Positions 23,550 through 33,838 of a stretch of 64,000 nucleotides of DNA are shown here, piece by piece. Positions within the stretch are counted from its first letter, which is position 1. The number at the start of each line of letters is the position of its first letter. Where the stretch lies: NCBI GenBank assembly GCA_025531455.1, contig JAMYHL010000009.1, positions 496,001 through 560,000 on the forward strand, read 5' to 3'. The position numbers and the translations under genes were made by a program. Source of the stretch: Apiotrichum sp. Y4204 (lineage: Eukaryota > Basidiomycota > Tremellomycetes > Trichosporonales > Trichosporonaceae). The notes beneath the pieces were generated by a model. The model was not told the DNA's origin, searched no databases, and worked only from the letters and a program-made list of their open reading frames with translations.

Positions 23550-25625
23550 CGCAGCCTCTGTTTGTAGATGTCGTGGGTGTGGAGAAAGAGTTGCAGATGT
23601 AGGATGCAAAGTCGCGCCGTGCAATTCTCTCACCTGGCTCTGATATCTGCTCAGAGTGGAGGCCGGATACGATCCCACTTCCAAAACTGAAAAATACAAT
23701 CACGGGTGGCAATTGATAACAAGACCTGGACGAGCACACGTCATTCTTGTTAAGATGGTATACAGGTCCTGGGGGGGCCACGGACCACGGTCCTGTGATC
23801 CACGGATCTGCATAACAAAACGATCAACAATGATCAGCAGGGGCGCAGGTGGTGCAGTGTTTTGTCCTCGGCCCTCGGCCAGAGAGATCCGCGCCCTAAC
23901 AACACCTCTTCACCGACCAATGTGCCTCGATGAGCTAGATATAGCTCTTCCTACATTCCTACATGAGCAGATGGACATGAGACAGCATCCAACATGAGCA
24001 TGTGAGCACATGCACAACTCACAAGATCACTAGATCTCACTGTTACTCGCGACTCGGTTATCGGTTAGAACGGTCATGTGGGCGGGATTGAGCGTATGGC
24101 CGCGCGTGGGCGACTGAATTGGTGGACATTGCCGTTTGTGTCTGCTGATCTGCTACAGAGCTACGCGACTTAGCCGGGGGGAGATTTGTAGGAGATTTTG
24201 TAGGAGATTTTTAGAGTTTCACCACAGCACCAGTGAGGTGCGCGCTGCGCGTCCTCTGCTCAGTACAGCCAAACACAGAGCTCAGAGCTCGGATGAGACG
24301 CCAAGAGCCGCGGCTGAACACCAAAACCGAGGCCGAAAGAGGGTCAATTGAGGAAAGGAAAGCAAAACATTAGCATTGGGACCTCGTTTGTTTACAATTT
24401 GGACTGGGTAGTCCGTGTTTCTAATACCCTTACTGAATACCATTACTGAATACCTCTGCCCTGGCCCGACTCTCTCCCCTCCTGGGCTGTTTGTTGTTTG
24501 TTGTTGTCGACGACGACGCGACCGGACCTGGCCTGCCTGCCTGTTGGCATCTGGCCAAGGCCCGTCTCCTGAGGCGCGTTCTCTGCCCTTATCTTCCCTT
24601 TGTCTCCCAGTCTCCTAGTCTACCTACTCCAGATCCCCCCCCATCCCATCCCATCCTATCCTATCCATCAACACCTCGCACTCACCGGCCTCCCCTTCGT
24701 CGTCATCCCTCTCATCTCGGTCACACAATCTCGCAGCAAAAAAAAGCAACAACTATCCATCATATTGCATACATACCACCCCATCCCGCACATGGTCTAG
24801 TCATACTACCGCGTTCTCTCCGTCGCCTCGTCAGAGACAGGCATTTTCCACGACCTCGGACAACTCGTTGAATCCTTGGATCCTTGTGTTCCGCCCTTTG
24901 TGGACCCCCTCTTTCCTCAGCCAGAGGCGTGCCTCCAAACCACCCACCATCAGATTGTGGAAACGCCACCCAACCTCGTCCTGTTCGTTTTCACCCCCAC
25001 TGCCGCCCCCCCGGATTGTGGAGAACGGACTGCTACGACAACCTCGTCCACTTTTATCCATCTCTTCTCTCCCATCATTCTTCCCGTTCCCCATCATCCT
25101 TTATAATTTCCCCATCTTCACCTCCCTCTTCGAACCTTTGACCCTTTGCATCGCCGGCACCGCCCTCCGCATTCGCGTCCACCTGTCACAACCATAGCTC
25201 GAGGCTGGCCCTGTGTTTCTTGCATTGTCATCTGCATTTTCGCACCACAATCTCCAACCGCAATCTCTGTCTCTCCCTCGCACACGCGTACACCTCCACT
25301 CTTGGGTCCCACGGTCCCCATTTGTGCATCGTCGTCTGGTTGCTCGCTCGCACGCTCGCCCCAACACACACATCCCAGCCTCCGCAAGTTGCCTCGCAAA
25401 CACTTTTATTCCTGTCGTGCAGGTCGCATCGTGTGAACGTGTAGTTCAGCATAAACACAACACCGCGTTCGCATTTCTCCAACTTTCGCCCCATTCACCA
25501 TCTGCCATTTTCGCCATCACCATTTCTGCTTGGTCCCAACATCCACACTGCATCCGACAACAACATCCGCAGCCAAGCTCAGCTAAGGCTGCTGGCATCC
25601 ACTGTCCACCGCAACGCCGGCTCCA
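23550..25625. promoter_or_regulatory. Intergenic region with long pyrimidine-rich leader before the Byr4-like gene
   Basis: This 2.08-kb region holds the BMS1 promoter at its left end and the upstream region of the next gene. From about 24460 to 25600 the plus strand is strongly C/T-rich with CCATCCCATCCTATCC repeats near 24640-24670 and many CCTC/CATC runs, suggesting a long 5' UTR or leader. Small open frames there show no protein-like character. Confidence 0.45.
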
Positions 25626-28600
25626 ATGTCGTCCGGCGGTGGTACAATCGCCGCCGCCAAAGCGGTGCCGCTGTCACTACCGTCGCTGAAATCACCACCT
25701 CCGCCGCGCCGGAAGCCTGTGACTGAGAACTGGGATGATGACTTTGAATTCTCACTCCCAGTCAAGGCTAAACAAGCATCTGCTTCGTCTCCGGTAACGG
25801 TGACGACACCTAAACGCGAGCCAGCCTCATACCTCGGTGATGGACACGCCAACGGCAACGGTTTGTCAAAACACGAGTCACCTGACAGCTTTGATGAGGA
25901 TTGGGATGACCCACTGGAATCAGTGTCTGGGCCGTCGCGGTCTGAATCAACGCGCTCTGCGACGCGTCCGTCACGCTCACCATTAGCACCGGCACCCATT
26001 CACCTCCATCCTCCGCGCAGTTCACACTCCCAGTCACCCACTTTGCCGTCTCCAGTGTCCGCGACCTCCATAACATCATGGAGAACGGTCGGGTTCCCCT
26101 CCCAGGCGTCGTCGTCCTCTTGGTCTCTCTCAACAGCGCGGCCTGGAGAGTCGACATCTCGGACGATATCCAAGCGCTCGTCTACGTCCTTTGTTCCTGT
26201 GCGCCAGGGAGACGTTACTCCGCTGGCGGCACACAAGCACCTGCCGATGACTCGGAGCTCACCCAATTTATCGGACAAGCTTTCTCGGCCATCGTCCGGT
26301 TCGTCCTCGCCACTTCGTCGTGCACCTGTGTCGTCTACCAGCAATGGCGATCTCACTCCCGTGCCAAGTCCACGGCGGCACTCTCCCACCAAGAGCGTCC
26401 CCTCTGGAGCCTTCCCGTTGCCCATGTCGGCCCGGAGCTCTCCGGCCAAAGGATTCCCGTCACCTCTCAAGTCCACACCGGGATCGAGCCACACGGTGTC
26501 ATCGAGTGCTCGCTCCCTCGAGCCTTCTCCGTCGATCAAAGCCTCGCCCTCTTGTGAAAGTATACGCGAGCGGAAACCGTCGTTTTGGAAGCGCTTGTCA
26601 TCCGGTCCGTCAGGCTCGAAAGACAAGGACTCGCCAGACAGGTCGTCTCCCTTTCGGCGGAGACGCAGCTCGTCCGTGGGCAATCTAGTGCCAGCGAGTG
26701 ATGAGCCTGTCCCGCCATTACCGCCGCTTCCTGCAAATCTGCGATCGCCCACTGGCTTCTCGTCGCCCCAGCGCTTACCGTCCGGGTCATCGCAGCAGTC
26801 TAGTTCGGGAAAGAAGACGAAAATGAGGATAGCAGCGCCCTTCTTGATGAGGAGATCGTCCAGCAACTTGTCTGCTGCACTCGACTCACCAAGCAAGCCA
26901 GGCAAGGGTTCTGCCAAGATGATGCTGGACGGTACGAGTTCTATCAGCAGTTCTCCTGTGGCTAGTCCACATCGCGCGTCACCTCGTCATACACCCCCGA
27001 CTGGATCGACACCACAGTTCCCGAGCCCAGCTTCTACCGCATCGCACTCGGGCGAGAGAACATTACGAAAATCGTCAGGAGCGCACAGCTCACGGACGTT
27101 TTCTCCCGGATTTCACCTGCCATCGCCATCTCCAGGATCGCCATACTCCCGTGTCAGCTCACCCAGCAGTATGCACCCGAGCGAGAGCGATCTTGATCCC
27201 GAGGACCAGCGGAGGAGCCGACAGCGCGTCAGGCACACGTCCGCAATGCCCATTCCGCGACGCAAAGAGTCGAGCATCACCCTCAGCCCACAAGGCAGCG
27301 CAAGTGTGCTGTCCTTTACGAGTACAACGGGAACATCTGGTCCGGGAACTTCTGTCACGGGGACCTCTGTTACAGGGACCTCTGCTCCGCGGACGGTCCA
27401 CATGCCGACTCTCGAGGCACTATCGAAGGGAAGCGCGTCATCACGTCAGGGGAGTTCGGCAGCCTACCGCCAGGCAAGCGCGACGTCATACACGCAGGCT
27501 GCACCATCACCAGTCAGCATTTCGCGCTCAGTCAGCAGCTCGCACAGCATGCTTAGCAGCTCTGTCAATTCGAACGCGAGTCTTGCCGCCCAGACGCAGT
27601 CGACGTTGCGGCGCCTTACTTCGTTCTCGCGGAAGCATGGGCGACGTCTCTCTGGCGGCTGGAAGTTTAGTTCCGGGCCGCCATCACAAGAACAACGCGG
27701 GGGAAACCTTGCCACTGTTGAGGGATCACCGTCCAAGCCGTCTCCTATCGATCCGACCGAGGCGCTGCTCAACCTGCCTACATCAACCTTCCCTGACGAT
27801 GCCGATTTTGACCTTGACAACCCACAGCCGAATCGACATGCAAAGGAGCACTCGTCAGTATCGGCTGCCCCGCGTGTCAGTGATGCGCCGTCGTCCTTCC
27901 TCGACTGGAACGAGACCACCAAATCCCGTTCGGCTCGCGAACGGCGGCGGCTGTCGCTTGGCGATTTCGGCGGGGACTTTGTCATCCCTGACGGTGTTCT
28001 GGCGAAGCAAAAGGAGCTCAAGCGGGGTATCGTCTCTGTCAAAAAGTTTGCCGGAGGTGTGCAGTGTGAGTCGGGGATTAATGCTAAGACTGACGACAGC
28101 GCTCAAGCAACTGGTTGCCGCACATGACACGGTGTGTGACAATGTGCTTGCGACAGGCACGCAGGACGACATGAAGCTGTTTGTCACCCTCGAGAACGAG
28201 TACACGCAGTGGTGGGAGATGGCAACGGTCCTAATTGAAGTCGGCTCTACGGGCACAGAGGACACGGCCGCCGTGCCGGTGCGCACGCGCCGCATAACTC
28301 TAGCGACGGAAGATGCGCGTAGGGCTGGAGAAGCTCTCAACTCGATTTCCACTCGAGGGGCGTCGTATTCGACTGTGAAGAGCATCTTCACCGACAGCTC
28401 AGGGGACGTATTTGGAGGCTCTGATCTCGGGCACCAGGATCCCGAGAGCCGGTCTGCAACGGGCAAGAGCGACTTGTCTGGAAGGCAGCTGGAGATGTTG
28501 CGGACCATGCTTCGGACGCCAGTGTCAGCGAGTGACTCGGTTGTTCCAACCGTCGACCAGCGTCAAGCGCTCAAGGCACGCATGCGCCAGAGCATGCCAG

Positions 28601-29760
28601 CCGCGCCGACGAAACCTCGGGAAGTGCTCCCCAATGCTCCCGCCACGGTCCGCCTCACGAATGGACCTGTCAAGCAGGCACCGGGGCAGGTCCCTGCCAC
28701 CGTGTCTGCTCGTCCCTCGCCCGACAAGGCATACATCATACCCTCGCCAAGCTACCCGCCCGACACGGCGACACAGCTCCCCCCGCGCAACAAGGGCGGG
28801 CTCGCAGGCTTGCGTGACTTTCTTCGGTCCCTCAAGGGTGGAAGCAGCAACAGCAATAGCAGTAACAATTCAGCCAACGACACCACCCCTAAGGCGCGCC
28901 GGCCAGTCAGTCAGCCTGGTCGTCGCCGCCCGGCACCGATAAACGTCCAGGCCGCGGAAAAGTATGGCCATTCGCCCACTACCTCCCCGGTCCCGTCTGC
29001 GGGTTCTCACGAGCCCATGGTGTTTGGTAACAGTGTGCAGAGCAGTGATCTCGGCTCGTACGCCCGTGTCAAGCCGGATTACAAGAAGCGCCGCCCAAGT
29101 CTTAAGAGCATTTTCCGCCCGAGCAGCGGCAACTGGCACGACTTGGTACGGGCTACGCCTCCACCGTCACCGCTTCCTACGATCCCTGCGCAAGGCACAC
29201 CCGATGAGCCCAAGACGAGCACTGATAGCACTTCCTCGCGTCCCGGTCTTGTCCGGGCACCATCCATACCGGGTTTTGCGCGGCTCAAGCTCTCGAAGCC
29301 ATATGGCACCATTGGGGCCGACACATTGTCACCCACCAAGGCTCCTCGCCACAGGGCTTCTGTCGGGGTGCTGGACGCCCCGGCCGTTGCTGCGAATCAT
29401 CCGCCGGTCCCTCCAATTCCCGGGGGCGCCACCACGCCGCCAGACGGGGAGGCGACTCTGCGGCTAAAGTCGCGCATTCTCGGACTGGGCCATCCATCCG
29501 AGGCCTCCCCATCACGTGCAAGTTCGAGCCCCGCACCGCGCACCAACGGCGAGCTGCAGCCGCCGGAAGACGCGCCGCGCTGCCGCTCCGACGGCGGCGT
29601 GCGCAACGACGACGAGCCGATCATTGCGCTCACGCCCGAAAACCTGCCGGTGCTCCTCGACTATGTCAAGCAGTGCGAGAAGAAGCTGCAGGAGTGGCGT
29701 GTGCGCGCCGTGAGCCTCGAGAACCCGGGGACGTCCCCGACGGCCCTCTCTGTAGCATAG
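25626..29760 (+). CDS. Byr4/Bfa1-like septation protein (1,366 aa)
   Basis: Two exons, 25626-28065 and 28100-29760. Near the N-terminus two acidic-aromatic motifs occur, ENWDDDFEF (residue about 35) and DSFDEDWDDP (about 87); such WDDDF motifs mark the Byr4/Bfa1 family, which with Cdc16/Bub2 forms the two-part GAP for the spindle-pole GTPase Spg1/Tem1. A very long Ser/Pro-rich disordered middle follows. A conserved helical block (DFVIPDGVLAKQKELKRGIV ... LKQLVAAHDTV ... TLENEYTQWWEM) is interrupted by the intron. A second Ser/Pro region and a final helix (PVLLDYVKQCEKKLQEW) end the protein. Byr4/Bfa1 of ascomycetes is shorter (about 570-670 aa), so the assignment rests on the short motifs; another disordered scaffold protein is possible. 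Confidence 0.55.
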
Positions 29761-31519
29761 ATGCATCCGAAGCATAGGATCATGGGATTCAATGCGAGGT
29801 GACAAGTGTGATTTGAGAAAGTTGGTTGACGACTGCTGACTGGACTTGGAGAACAGCTGACGCAAGGTGACCATTCAAGCCAAGACGCCGCGGCGTGCCC
29901 GCGATGCACGCGAGCACTCACGTACTCACACGAGCGCACGAGCAGCACAACCAGAACCAGCTCTGCTTCGCCGTCTCTGTGCATCTCTGCGACTTGTCTT
30001 ATATCCGAATATCATAATCAGCGTCATGCCAAGTCCCGGAGCGCAGCGAACGTGTTCACCAATTACTCGTCTATGTCTAATCAACGCTGTGCGTTGTGCT
30101 CGATACTCAAGGATCATGGAGGACACAGCAACACAGCAAATGGAATCGAGGGATCGAGGGAACTGGATCGAGGGAACTGGGGAATGCTTAGGAAAACAAC
30201 ATGGCCGACGGTCGGGGAGGACCCGAAGCCGAGATGTCCGAAGACTCGAAGACTCGAAAACTGGCGTCCTGGCAGCGCACGCGCGCACGGCCTCTTCCCT
30301 CACCCATCCACTCATTCATCCATTTATCCCCTCATTCACTCATCCACTCATCCACCCATGCCACTCATACCCTCTCACGTTCTCCATCTTCGGCATATCG
30401 GGCTGCCGACCTTCCCCATAGGTCCAATGCTCCCGGCGTCGCCATCTCCTCTCCTCATGCGCCCGACGCCCTCATGCGCCTCGTTAGTGATCGCCATACA
30501 CATCTTTGGAGGTCCGTGCGCGCCGGGCGCCAGCTGAATCGAATAGCCTCAATGACCAATTCCCTCTCCTCTCGCGCCCCGGTCCTTGGGTCACAGTATC
30601 GTTCTTCTTCGATCGGTCATTGTATTCTACCCCATTGTGCTACATGCTGCACCGCAGCACGAGACTGGACGGCAATGGACACAGGTCCTCGGGTCCATTC
30701 GTATTCTTCGATTCTTCGATCTCTGATTCAGTCCAGTGCGGCCCGTGTTACAGCGTGTGCGCCACCGCGCCGCCTGGCGCCCCCTCGAATCCCCCCGCGC
30801 CCCCCGATCCCTCCGATCCCTCGTCGCGCCGCCTCATGTCGACCATGCAGCTTGCCCCCGATACCAGACACCAGACACCCCACGCCATGCGGTACATGCG
30901 GTACACACGTATACACACTTGCGCACCTCGTACCGCGACAATACCAGCAATGCCCAGGTACGCCGGCGTCCGGGCCGTGGCGTCCTGGCGTCGCGGTGTC
31001 TCCACCCTCTCTGTGGATCTGTGGATATCGACCCTTGCCTGCAAATCCGCACGACCACCGGATGCTGTTCCGGCGGCGCCGCGGCGTACCTGGAGCAGGT
31101 AGCTGCTGGTAGGGCGGTAGTACCCGTCTGTGCCTCTGGCACTGCGCGCCTTGGGAGCTTGCGAGCTTGCGCCCGCCGTCCCCTCGTGCAGGATCCGGAG
31201 ATGCTAGATCCGGAAATCACTCGCACTGTAGCGCATGAGCGCAGGCGCGCATCGGCCGTTCGTCCGCTCATCCGCTCGTCGGGCGCAGGTCGTGTTCTCT
31301 GCTGTGTTCTCTGCGGTGTATCAACGTATTCTCATTACCGACATTTGCCTCGCTCTTGGCTTCGTTATTGACATTCTCTCTATCGTCATCAACTATATAA
31401 AGAGCTCGCCCAAAGTCGATACCTCACAATCCTCACCACACCACTCCTTGCCACCGACTCTACGTTACCCACTTACTTCAATCCTTTCCGACTCGCCACA
31501 TTTAGCCTCTCCTACTCCA
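29761..31519. other. Intergenic region, no gene seen
   Basis: This 1.76-kb region contains short imperfect repeats: GATCGAGGGAACTG copies near 30150-30180, GACTCGAAGACTCGAA near 30240-30260, and CATTCATCC/CACTCATCC units near 30300-30360. Several overlapping open frames cross it in all phases but none shows a recognisable domain. A TATATAA box at 31394-31400 probably belongs to the micro-gene that starts at 31520. Confidence 0.45.
31394..31400 (+). promoter_or_regulatory. TATA box of micro-gene A
   Basis: TATATAA lies 120 bp before the ATG of the 59-residue gene, in CAACTATATAAAGAGC context. The following leader is C/A-rich and G-poor, as in expressed fungal 5' UTRs. Confidence 0.55.
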
Positions 31520-31828
31520 ATGACCTGCACCGCCCACTCCGCCCACTCCGCCACGAGCCACCCCCCACTGCGCGCAATGTGCGACGACATCTGCCCCGGA
31601 AATGACGACGGCGAGAACGCCGGTGGTGAGTCGGTATGATAGAGTCCGAGAACCTGGGCGCTTCCCATGAATGAGGGCGCCCCTCCGGCTCCCAGGCTTC
31701 CCAGGCTTCCCAGGCTTCCCAGGCTTCCAAGATCCCACGCCCCGCTGACATTAGAGGAGCACGTCGAGGAATACGACCCGAGCACGGGCACGAGCGAGTG
31801 TATTTTCTGCGGGTGCCCGCTGCCTTGA
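31520..31828 (+). CDS. Micro-gene A: 59-residue Cys-containing protein, paralogue of micro-gene B
   Basis: Two exons, 31520-31625 and 31755-31828, joined in phase 1 (GTGAGT donor, CATTAG acceptor). The protein begins MTCTAHSAHSATSHPPLR, has ICPGNDDGENAG directly before the intron and, after it, EEHVEEYDP followed by the end CIFCGCPLP. A stop lies just inside the intron, so splicing is required for the full product. The same layout recurs 1.2 kb downstream: C-P-G-x3-G-x-N-x-G, phase-1 intron, x2-H-x2-E-Y-x-P-x6-C-x2-C-x-C-x2-P, with no gaps in 37 columns and 14 identities. The C-x2-C-x-C cluster could bind a metal. There is no signal peptide or membrane segment. I do not recognise the family. 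The 129-bp intron holds four perfect 9-bp tandem units. Confidence 0.6.
31691..31726 (+). repeat. Four tandem copies of a 9-bp unit (CCCAGGCTT)
   Basis: Perfect 4 x 9 bp array inside the intron of micro-gene A. It accounts for part of that intron's unusual length (129 bp compared with 35-70 bp for most introns here). Confidence 0.9.
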
Positions 31829-32787
31829 GGCAATGGACGCGCCGCGCCGAGCGCGGAACAAGCCACGAGCCACGAGGCAGAAGGGGATCCGGATCACCGC
31901 TCGACGCTTGACGCGACGAACGGCGACGATACGCGATACGATACGAAACGAACACACACGCGAGCTGTCCGAGGAGGTTCTCTGCGAGACCTCTCTCTCG
32001 GGCTGGAGGCACCGGGCCGTGCACTCGGCCCGCGAAAAACGAGAATTGCGAAAATTGTACTGTACAACGCACCGGTAAACAAAACACGAATCCGATTAAG
32101 ACAAAAGACGAAACACGACACGACGCCAAAATAGCACCCAAAATAGCACCCAAACACAATCCAAACCATTACAACACGACTATCGCAGCTCTTCAAAAAC
32201 GTCACCTCCTCAAATAATACGCGCGAGCTAGGATCCCACTCTCAATTGACGCGCCGGGAGCTATCGACGATTCGCGATACCGTGCTGACACTGTATGTAA
32301 AATGATGCACCGCTGAGCGGATGATTACTGAGCGGCTTCTTTAATATCCAGAGCCAGGGTATGGATTGGGGCCGGGTGACGAGACTCATCGAGCGGGCGT
32401 GATGACATTCCCACGTCGGGGATGATGCGAGCAGCAGCTTCTTCAGTGGGCGCTACCCAAGTCTGTACAGTACTGATCAGAAACGCCAGCGACGGGCGTG
32501 ATGAATGGAGGGGTGTGCCCTGTGTGTGTGCGCTCTGTGTGTGTTGTGTGTGCTCACTGTCTGCCAGCGCGCCAGCAGTGGCCACCGGGATGGGCTCAAC
32601 CTGGGTTACATCTGGGATCTGTTGTGCTCAAAACCAGAGGCTACAGACATTGATCAGCGTCACATTCTCTTTCTCACCTCACCACCTCAACACAAGTACA
32701 ACACTCAACGCGAAAACGTCATTCTCACCTTACGGCCCTCGCCACAACTCCTCACTCCCATAAACCTCCACCTTCCGCAGCCGCACG
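31829..32787. other. Region between the paired micro-genes
   Basis: This 0.96-kb stretch is locally A-rich, with CGATACGATACG near 31925-31945 and a 13-bp direct repeat (CCAAAATAGCACC) twice at about 32126-32152. A GT-rich run lies near 32518-32555. The C/A-rich leader just before 32788 resembles the leader of micro-gene A (both have CTCGCCACA followed by CCTC and ACTCC elements). No further gene was found. Confidence 0.45.
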
Positions 32788-33024
32788 ATGCCCGATCCGA
32801 GGCGCGACCCCGACCCCCATCTCCGCATGTGTCCCGGCGACATCTGGGGCGTCAACGAGGGCCGTAAGTCGGGACCAAAACGGGCAGGATACGCAGCGGG
32901 ACCGCCACGCGCCACCTGTTCACTGACACCAGGCGCGCACCGGCTCGAGTACTGCCCCTTCCGCGCGCGCACCGTTTGTCGCTGGTGTGCGTGTGTGATC
33001 CCCAGCGGACGTGTGTGGGTTTAG
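32788..33024 (+). CDS. Micro-gene B: 55-residue Cys-containing protein, paralogue of micro-gene A
   Basis: Two exons, 32788-32863 and 32933-33024, with GTAAGT donor and ACACCAG acceptor in phase 1, the same place and phase as in micro-gene A. The protein starts MPDPRRDPDPHLR, then MCPGDIWGVNEG, intron, RAHRLEYCP and ends CRWCACVIPSGRVWV. Conserved with A: CPG, G, N, G before the intron; H, EY, P and the C-x2-C-x-C-x2-P tail after it. The 69-bp intron is a multiple of three without a stop, so an unspliced 78-residue form is also possible. The second exon is Arg-rich and adds one extra Cys after EY. No known domain is recognised. A tandem duplication followed by rapid divergence is the simplest explanation. 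Confidence 0.6.
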   Translation: MPDPRRDPDPHLRMCPGDIWGVNEGRKSGPKRAGYAAGPPRATCSLTPGAHRLEYCPFRARTVCRWCACVIPSGRVWV

Positions 33025-33838
33025 AAGCGTGATCGTACCTGGGCTGGCGCGTGGTTAGTACGATCTGCGTTAGAGTAGTGATCTGAGAGACTCATCATCG
33101 ATCATCGTTTAAAAATTGAATACCGTATCTCTCATATCTGCTCCGTGTACCCACCCACCATACACAGTGCATGCACAACAGTCAGTATGTGTTTAGAGTA
33201 ACGATCTTGATTGAATCAGGTTTGGATGTTTTATGGCACATTTTAGAATCAGGCGGTAACATGGGTATTGTACAGCGGGCGTTTGCAACGGTTTCCAATG
33301 ATAGGATCGAACGACACCGAGATCGATGGCACCTTGAGAGCCCAAGCACGGCTGACGACGTCAGACACACACATTGGATTTCCGGGTGAGATTGCCGGAG
33401 CGGGCGTTGAAGTATGTAGGCAACACTGATTTTCCAACCAACTTGGTGACTACTATATGTTGTTATCCTGCGTGTCTGTACGGCACCGCCGGAAACGTCA
33501 CTGATCACTCCGCCCATCCTCTCTCTGATCAGCGTACTCCCACTAGCGGAGAGCGCTGGGGTCCGGGGGCCTTCACATGCTTCACAGACATTCAAGAAGA
33601 GGCCTTGTATGTAAAATGCAAAAGCTCACTGGGCATCAGATTGTACCGTGCTTCTAAAATGACAGGCATGATGGGCCATACTCGAGTGTGGCACTTTGTC
33701 AGGGAAGGATCCGTTCGTGGCACTTTTTTCACTTTGACCATGAACCAAATTACATCTTTTCTCGACAAACTCGTTCTATGTACACACTGGGACACTGCTA
33801 GACGATGCTGAACCTCTCTTGGGATGCGCTGGATGCGC
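33025..33838. other. Intergenic region before amine oxidase 3' end
   Basis: This 0.8-kb region has lower GC than its neighbours. An open frame of 145 codons (33374-33811, plus) crosses it but has no recognisable motif, and overlapping minus frames of similar size exist, so I do not call a gene. Confidence 0.4.

Noticed and set aside
30506..31102. 198-codon frame with CGPCYSVC, considered as another micro-gene relative
   Set aside because: The Cys spacing differs from C-x2-C-x-C and no phase-1 intron with the flanking motif could be found.
33374..33811. 145-codon plus-strand frame
   Set aside because: No motif, competing minus-strand frames of similar size, and no clear leader or splice evidence.
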